Origin: Paenibacillus arenosi
GTDB taxonomy: Bacteria > Bacillota > Bacilli > Paenibacillales > Paenibacillaceae
Assembly (NCBI RefSeq): GCF_014841135.1
Contig: NZ_JACYTN010000018.1
Location: 41,576 to 105,575, forward strand
DNA length: 64,000 nucleotides
Direction of reading: 5' to 3'
Positions within the stretch are counted from its first letter, which is position 1. Every line of letters begins with the position of its first letter. Position numbers and translations under genes: made by a program. Shown one piece after another: positions 25,419 to 34,695 of the stretch. Under the pieces are notes generated by a model that was not told the origin of the DNA, searched no databases, and saw only the letters and a program-made list of their open reading frames with translations.

Positions 25419-26450
25419 TCATATTTTCTTCAACAAAGGTGGGACTTGCATGTATGTGACTGCACGCCACAACCATTCCATCGGACCCATTTTGAACAAT
25501 CGCAACCAAACCATGCTGAACAGGATCAGAATAAGATGGATCGCGAGACAAATGTAAAACGTCTGCATATACGTGGTCGTGCCGGATTGTTGAAGCCACT
25601 GAGCAGCTAGCAAAATAAGAACTGTTTGGCTTAAATAGTTCGTTAACGCCATACGGCCATAATACTTTAACGGTGCCAGTAACGTTTGAACCGCCCTCAG
25701 CTGCAGTAAAAGTATCAATATTCCTACAAATGCTGCCGATACGATGGGACCAATCATAATACCGATATTTAAAAATTGATTCACCTGTATGAGGAAAGGA
25801 TCCAGAACGCCTCCTAACATGAAGGGGATGAACGGCTTGCTTGGCAGGTATTGAACCTGATACCATAGGCCCACAGCAGAGAGCAGTAGCATGATAATCG
25901 TAAAACCCCAAATGTGTTTCTGTAAGCTTGCTAGTCGCTCGAATACACGAAATTGGCCTACAGCAAGTCCTAATAAAATCAACGGGAACGTTAGTAATAA
26001 CTTGTTGCCTAAGTAGCCGAATCCAATAATACCAATAAGTGCAATGAGTAAGTTGATGTGCTTAGGCAGTTTATAAAATGGAATGAGAAGCAGCCCGCAA
26101 ATTGCATATAACGCTAAGGCTTCACCGGGTTGATACATTTGATGAATAAAGCCAATTGCAAATAATGCGACGATACGACGAAGGAACAAGGTGTAACCGT
26201 TGTTGCCCTTTGCTAGTGCACGAGTCATAAAAATATAAAAGCCAATTCCGAATAAAAACGAGAATATCGAGTAGAAACGTCCTTCAACAAATAAATAAAG
26301 AAAGCGTTGATATGCTGCATCCTGCGAGTTCAAGGCAGGCAGTTCAGGGGACATCATACTGATGATATTCATAAAAATAATACCGAGCAATGCAAATCCG
26401 CGCAAATAATCAAGGATATCAATTCTTTGCTGTAATTGTGTGTTTTCCAT
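25419..26450 (-). CDS. DUF418 membrane protein (YeiB-like)
   Basis: A 343-residue protein with about ten membrane segments. It begins with the family signature IDILDYLRGFALLGIIFMN (residues ~10-28), then FSFLFGIGFYIF (~63-74) and GRMALTNYLSQT in the second half, which mark the DUF418/YeiB superfamily related to acyltransferases. The substrate is unknown. ATG follows AAGGAG eight bases upstream. It is a single gene, flanked by terminators on both sides. Confidence 0.88.
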   Translation of the reverse strand: MENTQLQQRIDILDYLRGFALLGIIFMNIISMMSPELPALNSQDAAYQRFLYLFVEGRFYSIFSFLFGIGFYIFMTRALAKGNNGYTLFLRRIVALFAIGFIHQMYQPGEALALYAICGLLLIPFYKLPKHINLLIALIGIIGFGYLGNKLLLTFPLILLGLAVGQFRVFERLASLQKHIWGFTIIMLLLSAVGLWYQVQYLPSKPFIPFMLGGVLDPFLIQVNQFLNIGIMIGPIVSAAFVGILILLLQLRAVQTLLAPLKYYGRMALTNYLSQTVLILLAAQWLQQSGTTTYMQTFYICLAIHLILILFSMVWLRLFKMGPMEWLWRAVTYMQVPPLLKKI

Positions 26451-26553
26451 AAGACAACTCCTTACCTAACATGTACGACTTGGCTTATTATAGTGGGTTA
26501 GTGTTATCATTCCCATTGATTTTACTTTCAGTAGTGTGACAAGCTTGTAAGAA

Positions 26554-26611
26554 AGCAAAAAGAGAGCACGTAACGTACAGTGAATCGTACATGACGTTCT
26601 CTCTTTTTGCT
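26554..26611. terminator. Bidirectional terminator-like stem-loop
   Basis: AGCAAAAAGAGAG pairs with CTCTCTTTTTGCT, extended inward by ACGT and GTAC pairs, with loop AGTGAATC. It lies between two leftward genes, so it can end the DUF1835 transcript or, in part, act before the DUF418 gene. Confidence 0.75.
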
Positions 26612-26661
26612 AGTTAGGGAATGAGACCGCGTTGAAATTAGGTGTAGGCAAAGCGTGTCAT

Positions 26662-27723
26662 TTATGTATTAGATTTTTTAACACTGTAATACCTCATTGC
26701 GCGTGGTATTCCCTTAATCTCAAGCTTGCCAGCGTATATGAGCTCACGCAGTCGATATTCGAAATAACAGTCGCTCACATATTGTTGTGCCGAGCTCAAT
26801 GCTTGACCGATAACACGGGCAGATTTTATAAAATGAACTTCTTTTTGCAGTTGATGCAATTGTTCAACGGTTTGGAGTAAGTAGGTATCATAGTAGTCTA
26901 CTGGTACAGTTGTGACTTTTCCATCTTGCATAACACGTAAGTTCCCCGTATCTTCTGCAAGCTCCAGCCACTCTTGTTCTAATCTCTGTCTTTCTTCAAC
27001 ATCAATAGGTGAATGGGTCAGGCTATGTTTCAAAATAGTTAGTAACTTCTCTGTATTCAATTCTCCAGAATAATACCATTGCTGAAGCGGGGGAGATGTA
27101 TGAAATAGCTGCTGCTCGGCCTGAACGGCGTCACATACAACAATTTTATTCGAATGATCGCGCAGCATATATATCGCATATCGCAATCCACTTTGTTCGT
27201 GTGCATTGTTTGCTCCCCATACATAGATGGAGGCAGAGGGAGGGATGCGATCAAATAGCTGTATCAATTGGTCATTCGAATAAAAAATAGCATCTCGATC
27301 TTCATCATGGCCGGGGTGGATATGATTCTGCAGCCATTCCTGCCGTTGTAGCATCCCTTCTTCTTCATGAATGTGCCACAAAGGGCCGTATGCGAAATGA
27401 TCGCGCAAGCAAATAAATGTATCGCTGTGCTCTCGTCCTAACGTGCGCAATGCATTTTTCATACTTCCAGCAAATGAATCGCCAACAACAATATGAACAC
27501 GTGCACAGTTCTCCGTTGGTTCCCAACTATGTGTCACTCTAGGAGCCGACATTTTTTCATAGATTTGAATGAGGCGATCATAGCATTGTTCTTCTACATC
27601 TTTGTTGTCTTTCAATATCTCAACAATACTCATCACATGCATGAGGTGAAGTTTGCTTTCTTTCTCCGTTTGAGCTCTGATTATATCGATTATTGCTTTA
27701 TTGGGCGGCTGAATGATAGTCAC
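26662..27723 (-). CDS. DUF1835 / DUF3658 domain protein
   Basis: A 353-residue soluble protein. Residues ~75-190 carry the DUF1835 signature HIVVGDSFAGSMKNAL and LRDHFAYGPLW. The C-terminal part (~230-345) fits the DUF3658 partner domain. The biochemical role of the pair is unknown. GTG 27723 lies only two bases after AAAGGAA, which is close, so the true start could be further inside; no better-placed codon was seen nearby. It is divergent from the exopolysaccharide operon. Confidence 0.8.
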   Translation of the reverse strand: MTIIQPPNKAIIDIIRAQTEKESKLHLMHVMSIVEILKDNKDVEEQCYDRLIQIYEKMSAPRVTHSWEPTENCARVHIVVGDSFAGSMKNALRTLGREHSDTFICLRDHFAYGPLWHIHEEEGMLQRQEWLQNHIHPGHDEDRDAIFYSNDQLIQLFDRIPPSASIYVWGANNAHEQSGLRYAIYMLRDHSNKIVVCDAVQAEQQLFHTSPPLQQWYYSGELNTEKLLTILKHSLTHSPIDVEERQRLEQEWLELAEDTGNLRVMQDGKVTTVPVDYYDTYLLQTVEQLHQLQKEVHFIKSARVIGQALSSAQQYVSDCYFEYRLRELIYAGKLEIKGIPRAMRYYSVKKSNT

Positions 27724-28166
27724 TTCCTTTACAAATTCGAGAGAATACCTAACATAACCGTATTATAAAATAACATATAAATAATTTGGAACTGTTAAGT
27801 AAATTTAAAATGTCACTATGTATGGAATTATGTATTAAAAAGTTATCAAAGTCTATAGTGACAATGTTTTTATCGTACAAAAAGCGTACGTTTATACATT
27901 TTTGTGTCATTAATATTAAGATTTGATTAAATATCAATTTTCGAGCAAAAAGGATCAAGAGGAAGAAAATGACTGAAAAAACAGGATGTATTCGTTTACT
28001 TTAAAATTAATGCGGTTTTACTTTCTGAATTCAAAAAAGTAGTTTAAAAGTAGTAGTGGAAATTACCTAATTCTTGGTAGAGAGAGGTGGACGAGCCTAC
28101 AACACGCAGTTACAGCACGTATGGTTATCGTTTTATCGTAAAAAATAGAGAAGAGGAGTGAGAGAC
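27724..28166. promoter_or_regulatory. AT-rich divergent promoter region of the exopolysaccharide operon
   Basis: About 440 bases without a gene. It contains a perfect 9-bp inverted repeat, TGTCACTAT (27811-27819) and ATAGTGACA (27855-27863), with 35 bases between. CGTAC/CGTACG repeats follow near 27875-27890. These are candidate regulator sites for the operon that starts at 28167. Confidence 0.4.
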
Positions 28167-29492
28167 TTGTCATATTTTCTTTATGTAACGACCATTACCT
28201 TTCTAGTCTTTCAAACGCTGTATACATTCATTCCCCTTTTTGCAAGCAAAGTGAAGAAATTGAAGCCTAAACTTGCAGAAAAGTCGATATCGGTGCTCGT
28301 GCCTGCCTATAACGAGGAGCTTACGATTAAGAACTGTATCGATGCGGCACAAGGAATACGTTATAAAAACTATGAACTTATCATCATTAATGATGGTTCA
28401 ACAGATGGAACGTTATCGAAGCTCGATGAGTTGTTAGATTTGCAAATTTATCGTCGTAAAGCAGACGAACGACTAGCCTATCAGCCCATTAAACAATTGT
28501 ATCGTTCGAAGAAACACCGCAATATTTATGTGATTGACAAACATAATGGTGGCAAAGCCGACTCCCTCAATGCAGGGATTGATTGCGCTCATGCTGATAT
28601 TGTTATTACGCTAGATGCTGATAGCATGTTAGAAGTAAATTCTCTTAAATATGTAAATCAGTACTTTCATGATCCGGAAGTTGTCGCGGTAGGGGGCACC
28701 GTTAAAATTGTGCAAGGTGCTGAGAAAAAGAATGGTGTCATTTTCGAAAAGTTTACAGGAAAAGGCATCATTAAAAGTCAGATTATTAGCTACATTCATG
28801 GTTTCTACGTAAGAAAGTTAACACAATCCGCCTTTAATTCCATTGTCGTCATCTCCGGTGCATTTGGTGCCTTTTACAAGGACCTGTTAATGGAAGTCAA
28901 TGGCTTCCGCAGCACGGTAGGAGAAGACATTGATATAACGCTCAAAATTCACGAATATTTGAAAGCGAAAAACCTCAAGAAGCGACTCGTCTATGCACCT
29001 GAAGCGGTGTGCTATACCGAATGCCCTGAAAATATTAGAAACTTCTATAAGCAAAGAATTAGATGGCAGAAAGCTTTTATCGATTGCATCTTAATCTATT
29101 GGTCCAAGCTGTCTCAGAAGTTCAGCTTTGGCGTAAGTATCTTTTTTGCAATCGATGGGTTTATTTTAGGAACCTTAACGGCATTTACAACGATCTTCTT
29201 TATTTTACAAACGTTGCTTGTAGGCGGTAATTTGCTTGTCGCATTCTTATTGTTCTTCATGTCTATATTTGTAAATGCGATTCAAATCATAATCTCGCTA
29301 TATTTATGCAAAAAATATGGCAGCAACTATACGTGGAAAGATTACATTCATATGTTTATATTTAGTCAACTGGAAATATTTACGTATCGCAATATATTAA
29401 CATACTTAACAATCGTCGGAACGTTCAAATACTTCGACAACGACGAAGGCTGGGGCTATGTAGAACGCAAAGGCGTTGCTTCTATTAGCTAA
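28167..29492 (+). CDS. Processive GT2 glycosyltransferase (IcaA/NodC/HasA-like)
   Basis: A ~441-residue membrane synthase. One N-terminal helix (~3-22) precedes the catalytic domain, with ISVLVPAYNEE, INDGSTDGT, the DxD-type ITLDADSM, the GED motif (GEDIDITLK) and QQRIRW-like QRIRW. Three or four helices follow (~320-410). These are marks of processive beta-glycan synthases that make and export poly-GlcNAc, chitin or hyaluronan-like chains. TTG 28167 is chosen because AGGAG at 28154-28158 lies eight bases before it; the in-frame GTG 28158 overlaps that site. It is the first gene of a three-gene operon with an acyltransferase and a GH18 protein. Confidence 0.88.
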   Translation: MSYFLYVTTITFLVFQTLYTFIPLFASKVKKLKPKLAEKSISVLVPAYNEELTIKNCIDAAQGIRYKNYELIIINDGSTDGTLSKLDELLDLQIYRRKADERLAYQPIKQLYRSKKHRNIYVIDKHNGGKADSLNAGIDCAHADIVITLDADSMLEVNSLKYVNQYFHDPEVVAVGGTVKIVQGAEKKNGVIFEKFTGKGIIKSQIISYIHGFYVRKLTQSAFNSIVVISGAFGAFYKDLLMEVNGFRSTVGEDIDITLKIHEYLKAKNLKKRLVYAPEAVCYTECPENIRNFYKQRIRWQKAFIDCILIYWSKLSQKFSFGVSIFFAIDGFILGTLTAFTTIFFILQTLLVGGNLLVAFLLFFMSIFVNAIQIIISLYLCKKYGSNYTWKDYIHMFIFSQLEIFTYRNILTYLTIVGTFKYFDNDEGWGYVERKGVASIS

Positions 29493-29538
29493 AGCACCTA
29501 CATTAGAGTCTGCTAAGAACAACTAGGAGGAAAGTACA

Positions 29539-30642
29539 ATGGAGCCCGCTGCAAAACCGAATCGAATTATTCATATAGATATACTCCGTATTTTATCAAT
29601 TGTTGCGGTTATCGCGCTGCACACGACAGCAGATGTATTAATACGCTCTACGGACTTTAATTCAGCATCATGGTGGATTAGCAATGTATTAAACTCGATA
29701 GCCCGTTTCGCTGTCCCTGTGTTTTTCATGATCAGTGGAGCGATGATGCTTAAGGTGCATGTCACCTCCTATCGTTCTTTTTACATAAAAAGAATCTTGC
29801 CACTATTTATCCCCTTACTATGCTGGTCAATTATTTATGATTTGTATACTCAATTTTACATATTACAAGTTCAGACAGGACTGTGGGAATATGTAACGGG
29901 GTTCGCGTATCGATTCATTACGGAGCGTAATTATGTTCACCTCTGGTTTCTTTATGCCATTATAGCCATCTATATGACGGTCCCATTAATAAGTAAACTG
30001 GTGAAAGTGTGCAGCGAGAAAGATTTGAGATATTTCATCATAGGGTGGTTCTCGATCAGTGTTGTTTATCCGTTCGTCGCAGAAATAGCACTTCGAGTGA
30101 CAGACCAGCCCTTATACATTCCAATTATGAATAAAATTCATCTGTTTTCGGGTTTTCTCGGATATTTTGTCCTCGGTTACTACTTATTCCATTATGAACT
30201 GCCTCAACGGGTAAAGCATGTGTTGTTTAATATCGGTGTTGCCTCCTTTTTTATTACTCCAATAGCCACTTATTTTGTATCGCAATACAAAGGTTCGTTG
30301 GATGAATTGTTTTATGGCAACTTTTCAATAACGACATTTTTTATGGCCGTGGCCGTTTATCTGTACTATCAGGATAAGGAAACCTCAATGAATGAGAAGC
30401 TCAATCATAAAATTCAGGCGGTAATCGGTTCTTTATCCAAAGCAAGCTTTAGTATTTACTTAATTCACTTGCTCGTAGAACTAGCCATTTCTAGAAGAGT
30501 CGAAGTGGATGCTTCTTTCTTACGAGTAGGAGCCAGCTTGTTATTTAATGTTGTCGCTATATTCCTAATCAGTTACGTAACTGTCAAAGTCCTGCATCTC
30601 AATAAATATGTAACCAAGCTGTTGTTTGGTGGAAGAGGGTGA
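29539..30642 (+). CDS. Membrane acyltransferase (acyltransferase-3 family, IcaC/OafA-like)
   Basis: A 367-residue protein with ten membrane segments. It begins IHIDILRILSIVAVIALHTT, the family's first helix with the catalytic-type His, and contains HLWFLYAII near residue ~135. Such proteins move acyl groups from the cytoplasmic side to exported sugars, or support polymer export as proposed for IcaC. ATG follows AGGAGG. It sits between the GT2 synthase and GH18 hydrolase, so a role in modifying the same polymer is likely. Confidence 0.87.
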   Translation: MEPAAKPNRIIHIDILRILSIVAVIALHTTADVLIRSTDFNSASWWISNVLNSIARFAVPVFFMISGAMMLKVHVTSYRSFYIKRILPLFIPLLCWSIIYDLYTQFYILQVQTGLWEYVTGFAYRFITERNYVHLWFLYAIIAIYMTVPLISKLVKVCSEKDLRYFIIGWFSISVVYPFVAEIALRVTDQPLYIPIMNKIHLFSGFLGYFVLGYYLFHYELPQRVKHVLFNIGVASFFITPIATYFVSQYKGSLDELFYGNFSITTFFMAVAVYLYYQDKETSMNEKLNHKIQAVIGSLSKASFSIYLIHLLVELAISRRVEVDASFLRVGASLLFNVVAIFLISYVTVKVLHLNKYVTKLLFGGRG

Positions 30643-30648
30643 TTAAGC

Positions 30649-31782
30649 ATGAAGGTTAGTATTTTTACGAAAATATTTATCGCCCTATTAGTAGTTGGGA
30701 TGAGTACTTACATGTATAAGACTAACACGAAAGATGAAAAGGTAACTGCAGCCTATATCCCTATTTATAAGACGATTGATGAATCACAGTTAGATTACCT
30801 CGACATTGCTTACATCTCCTTTGCGAATATTGATAAAAATGAAATTTATTTTAGCAAAGACAAAGCGGCTGACGAGGAGATAAAAAACACAATTAAAAGG
30901 TGGAAGCAGGAACATCAAAAGACTCGGTTTGTGCTTGGGGTAGGAGGCTACGCGGTTGATGGCTTCTCTGATGCATCGCTCGATGAGAACCGAGATGAGT
31001 TTACCGATAATATTATTAATATGGTTAGGGAGCTAGGGCTTGATGGGGTCGAAATAGACTGGGAGTACCCGGCGTACGATGCATGGAATACGCAGAAGGC
31101 GCGTGACATTGATACGGTGAACTTTACAAGTCTGATGAAAGAACTTAGAGAGAAGCTGAATAAGCTTCCAAAGAAAAATAAAAACTACTTGCTCAGCTAT
31201 GCAGCTGGTACACAAGATTGGTACTTTACCAATGTAGAGGTTAAAAAGGTAGAGCCATATATCGACTATATCAATGTGATGAGCTATGACTTAACGGGCG
31301 AATGGTCGGATACGACCGCTCATAATGCCAATCTCTACGTCGATTCCAAAGGTATTGCAACGAACAGCATCGATGAAGTTATGAACCGTTATTTATCCCG
31401 TCAAATTGACAGCAAGAAAATACTAATGGGAATCCCTGCTTATTCCTACGGATGGAAAAATGTACACAGGGATAAGGAAAAACAGAAGCAGGGGCTATAT
31501 ACAGTTGGGGATCCCATTGATATCGACAAGTTTGATATTAGCTATAAATCACTTGTTTCCACGTTCATGGATAAGCAAGGGTTTAAGCGTTACTACGACG
31601 ATAAAGCCAAAGCAGCTTACTTGTACAACGGCGATATTTTCATCACGTATGAGGATCAACAAGCATTGGAAGCGAAAGTAAAATACATTCAAGAGAAAAA
31701 CTTAGGCGGCGCGATGGTATGGGAATATTCGCATGATGCCAAAGACGGAATTATGAAATACTTGTTCGACCACTTAGACTAA
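30649..31782 (+). CDS. Membrane-anchored GH18 chitinase-like glycosidase
   Basis: A 377-residue protein with an N-terminal signal/anchor (~5-22) and a GH18 barrel. The catalytic motif is LDGVEIDWEY: Glu139 is the acid and Asp137 its partner, while the outer Asp of the DGxDxDWE consensus is Glu135. FVLGVGGYA is the SxGG equivalent, and YINVMSYDLTGEW is also kept. GH18 enzymes cut beta-linked GlcNAc polymers with help from the substrate acetamido group. It starts six bases after the acyltransferase stop, so it likely trims the polymer made by this operon. A binding-only role cannot be excluded. Confidence 0.88.
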   Translation: MKVSIFTKIFIALLVVGMSTYMYKTNTKDEKVTAAYIPIYKTIDESQLDYLDIAYISFANIDKNEIYFSKDKAADEEIKNTIKRWKQEHQKTRFVLGVGGYAVDGFSDASLDENRDEFTDNIINMVRELGLDGVEIDWEYPAYDAWNTQKARDIDTVNFTSLMKELREKLNKLPKKNKNYLLSYAAGTQDWYFTNVEVKKVEPYIDYINVMSYDLTGEWSDTTAHNANLYVDSKGIATNSIDEVMNRYLSRQIDSKKILMGIPAYSYGWKNVHRDKEKQKQGLYTVGDPIDIDKFDISYKSLVSTFMDKQGFKRYYDDKAKAAYLYNGDIFITYEDQQALEAKVKYIQEKNLGGAMVWEYSHDAKDGIMKYLFDHLD

Positions 31783-31804
31783 AATGTGAAGAAAGGTTGA
31801 ACAT

Positions 31805-31840
31805 TGGTGGCTGTTTCCGTGTAAGGGAATGGCCACTATC
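31805..31840 (+). other. Stem-loop after the exopolysaccharide operon
   Basis: GGTGGC..TTCC pairs imperfectly with GGAA..GCCACT, with no good T-run. It may act as a weak terminator. The rest of the 31783-32040 spacer holds no gene, but part of it recurs before the third glycosyltransferase gene. Confidence 0.4.
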
Positions 31841-31993
31841 TTTACTAGACTTGGGCTTTCGGGGATTAGGGCTATGTGAAAAGGATAGGTGGAATGCTTG
31901 ATCATATGCTCCAACTGATATATGCTCTAGGAGCATTCTAATCCTTGCATATGGAAACGGGGCTTGATCACGATTATAGGGTGCACTACAGCT

Positions 31994-32040
31994 AGAATTA
32001 CATAGTGAACTTGCCCCATAAATTAACGGAGGTGGAGTAA
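31994..32040 (+). repeat. Glycosyltransferase leader repeat, copy 1
   Basis: GTGAACTTGCC, then CATAAATTAACGGAGGTGGAGTAA just before the GTG start (split here for length: the conserved end is GGAGGTGGAGTAA). Nearly the same leader lies before copies 2 and 3 of the gene (about 33263-33300 and 34657-34695), and a shorter version before copy 4 (about 35959-35982). Confidence 0.75.
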
Positions 32041-33255
32041 GTGGCACGCGTGTTGTATGTAACGATCCCAGCAGAAGGTCACGTAAATCCAACATTAGGC
32101 TTGGTAAAGCAGCTAGTCGACAATGGAGAAGAAGTTGTTTACATGAATGTAGAACCATTTCGGAATAGACTGGCTCAGACCGGGGCGGAATTTCGAGCCT
32201 ATACGATTAATGAACAATTATTTGTAGAACTTGGCCTGAGTCCAACCGAATATACACATCCACATCACCTCACCGAATTTATACTTCGAGGCATGATTGA
32301 ACCCATTATTCCTGAAGTCTTACGTTTAATTGAAAATGATTCCTTTGATTACGTCATTGTTGACTCCTTATTCGGTTGGGGTGGCGCAATATTAGGGGAG
32401 AAGCTAGGTATCCCACTCATATGCTCCGCTACGAATTTCGTATTTGATAAGCCTGTATCCCATGTTATTAAAATGAAAGAAGCAGAGGATAATCTCGATG
32501 TGGAAGCTCTATACGAGAGATTAACGAATTCAGCGGAGAGGGTTGCATCAGCATGCAATGTGGCTGTACCTGCGCTAGATGATATTACTCGCCAGTACGG
32601 CCAACTGAAAGTTGTATTTACAAGCCGCTATTTCCAACCCGAATCGGAAAAATACGACGATAGCTACATTTTTTCTGGTCCCTCCATTTCACCGCGTCCT
32701 GATGCTCCATCTTTTTCATTTGATCAACTTCGTTCGAAGTATAACAAAGTCATATATATTTCCATGGGCAGTATTTTGAATAAAGACATCGAATTTTATA
32801 AGCTATGCTTTGAGGCTTTTAACGATATACCCGCCCAATTCGTACTTGCTAGTGGTAGAGAAACGGATATTACATCCCTTGAAGAAAGCATTCCTTCTAA
32901 CTTCATCATACAACCTTATGTTCCTCAATTGGAAATTCTCCAACGAGCAGATGTTTTTGTGACACATGCGGGCATGAACAGCGCAAGCGAAGCATTGTAC
33001 TATCATGTACCGCTTGTCGCAATCCCATTAAGTTCAGATCAGCCGATTGTGGCAAATCAGACAGAGCAACTAGGAGCAGGGATCACACTAGATAAGGATT
33101 GCCTTACTCCTGAAACGCTAAAGCTTGCTGTCTTGAAAGTGCTGAACAATCCAATTTATAAACAGCGTGCGAAGATGGTTGGTGACTCTTTCCGCAGTGC
33201 TGGTGGATATCAAGAGGCTGCTGATCGTATTATGTCTTTATTCTCAAAAGTATAA
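32041..33255 (+). CDS. Macrolide-type GT1 glycosyltransferase, tandem copy 1
   Basis: A 404-residue GT-B-fold enzyme of the MGT/YjiC/YojK group. The catalytic-type His14 lies in PAEGHVNPT. The donor-binding segment, residues ~309-334, has HAGMNSASEALYYHVPL and SSDQP. Enzymes of this kind move glucose from UDP-glucose to macrolides, flavonoids or other hydroxyl compounds, which can detoxify antibiotics. The acceptor here is not known. GTG 32041 follows GGAGGTGGAG. It is the first and most diverged in its N-terminal half of four tandem copies. Confidence 0.93.
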   Translation: MARVLYVTIPAEGHVNPTLGLVKQLVDNGEEVVYMNVEPFRNRLAQTGAEFRAYTINEQLFVELGLSPTEYTHPHHLTEFILRGMIEPIIPEVLRLIENDSFDYVIVDSLFGWGGAILGEKLGIPLICSATNFVFDKPVSHVIKMKEAEDNLDVEALYERLTNSAERVASACNVAVPALDDITRQYGQLKVVFTSRYFQPESEKYDDSYIFSGPSISPRPDAPSFSFDQLRSKYNKVIYISMGSILNKDIEFYKLCFEAFNDIPAQFVLASGRETDITSLEESIPSNFIIQPYVPQLEILQRADVFVTHAGMNSASEALYYHVPLVAIPLSSDQPIVANQTEQLGAGITLDKDCLTPETLKLAVLKVLNNPIYKQRAKMVGDSFRSAGGYQEAADRIMSLFSKV

Positions 33256-33300
33256 TAGGCAGAAGTGAACTTGCCCAATACATTGATGGAGGTGGAGTAA

Positions 33301-34512
33301 GTGGCGCGCATACTGTTTGTAAACGTTTCGTCAGAAGGTCATGTTAATCCTACAATTGGCTTAGTAAAGGAACTAGTCGACAACGGAGAAGAAGTCGTTT
33401 ATATGTGTACAGAGGATTACAGGAATAAGATTGTCCAAACGGGGGCTGAATTTCGAGCCTATCCAATAAATAAAGATTTATTTGATGAACTTGGTTTTTA
33501 CCCCACTGAAGTAAAGCACATGTTTCAATTCACCGATTTTATACTTCGTGGCATTATTGAACCCCAAATTCCTGAAATATTGAGGCTTGTGGAGAATGAA
33601 TCATTTGATTATATGATTTACGATTCGATGTTTGGCTGGGGCGGGAGTATTATAGCTGAGAAACTTGGAATCCCAGCAATATGCTCGACTACGTACTTTA
33701 TTTTTACGGATACCATGCTGCCGCAAGAAGAATTAGCTGACCCTACTGAATTGGACTTAGGACCACTTCGTGAGCGTATAGAAAGTACGACGGCACGAAT
33801 AGCCAATTTATTTCAAGTGTCCATCCCACCTATAGAGAATATATTTACCCAAAAAGGTATGTCTCATCTAGTGTTCACAAGCCGCTATTTCCAACCAGAT
33901 GCGCATAAACTTGATGATAGCTATCTATTCACGGGACCTTCCATTACACCTCGTTTAGATGCTCCTGACTTTCCATTTGAATTGCTTCGATCGCGATATG
34001 AGCAAGTCGTATACATTTCTATGGGAACGATTTTGAATAAAGACATGGAGTTTTATAAGCTTTGCTTTGAAGCTTTTCAAGATCTTTCGGTTCAATTTGT
34101 ATTATCTTGTGGTAAAGACACTGACTTAGACTCGCTTAGTGATTGTATTCCTCATAACTTTATAATCGAACCCTATGTCCCACAATTGGAAGTTCTTCAG
34201 CAAGTAGATGCCTTCATAACTCATGCTGGCATGAACAGCGCAAGTGAAGCGCTCTATTATCATGTACCACTTGTTACGATACCACTAAGCTCTGATCAAC
34301 CGGTGATTGCGAAACGGGTAGAGGAGTTAGGAGCAGGAATGATGCTGGACAAGAACAACCTTACTACTGAAGGTTTAAGATCCGCCGTGCTACAAGTGCT
34401 TCATGATGACTCTTATAAAAAGAATGCCGAGCAAATCGGAGATTCCTTCCGCGATGCTGGAGGGTATAAAGAAGCTGCAAATCGTATCATGTCCTTATTT
34501 TCAAAAGTATAA
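33301..34512 (+). CDS. Macrolide-type GT1 glycosyltransferase, tandem copy 2
   Basis: A 403-residue paralogue with GHVNPTIGLV near the N-terminus and HAGMNSASEALYYHVPLVTI near ~308. It has its own GGAGGTGGAG leader and starts 46 bases after copy 1, so it can be read on the same transcript. The stretch FPFELLRSRYEQVVYISMGT is almost the same as in copy 3, while the acceptor-binding residues ~60-180 differ clearly. This pattern fits duplication followed by change of acceptor range. Confidence 0.92.
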   Translation: MARILFVNVSSEGHVNPTIGLVKELVDNGEEVVYMCTEDYRNKIVQTGAEFRAYPINKDLFDELGFYPTEVKHMFQFTDFILRGIIEPQIPEILRLVENESFDYMIYDSMFGWGGSIIAEKLGIPAICSTTYFIFTDTMLPQEELADPTELDLGPLRERIESTTARIANLFQVSIPPIENIFTQKGMSHLVFTSRYFQPDAHKLDDSYLFTGPSITPRLDAPDFPFELLRSRYEQVVYISMGTILNKDMEFYKLCFEAFQDLSVQFVLSCGKDTDLDSLSDCIPHNFIIEPYVPQLEVLQQVDAFITHAGMNSASEALYYHVPLVTIPLSSDQPVIAKRVEELGAGMMLDKNNLTTEGLRSAVLQVLHDDSYKKNAEQIGDSFRDAGGYKEAANRIMSLFSKV

Positions 34513-34695
34513 ATGGAGCGTAAGCGCAGCTAAAGTGATGAGGTTGATCGTTCCTTCAAGCTGATCTATGATGATATGGTGGCTATTGCCATTATATTGC
34601 ATGAGTACTATGGGGACTTGATCACGAGTAGATACGGATTTTCAACTTGAAATGCAGAAGTGAACTTGCCTCATAAAATTATGGAGGTGGAGTAA

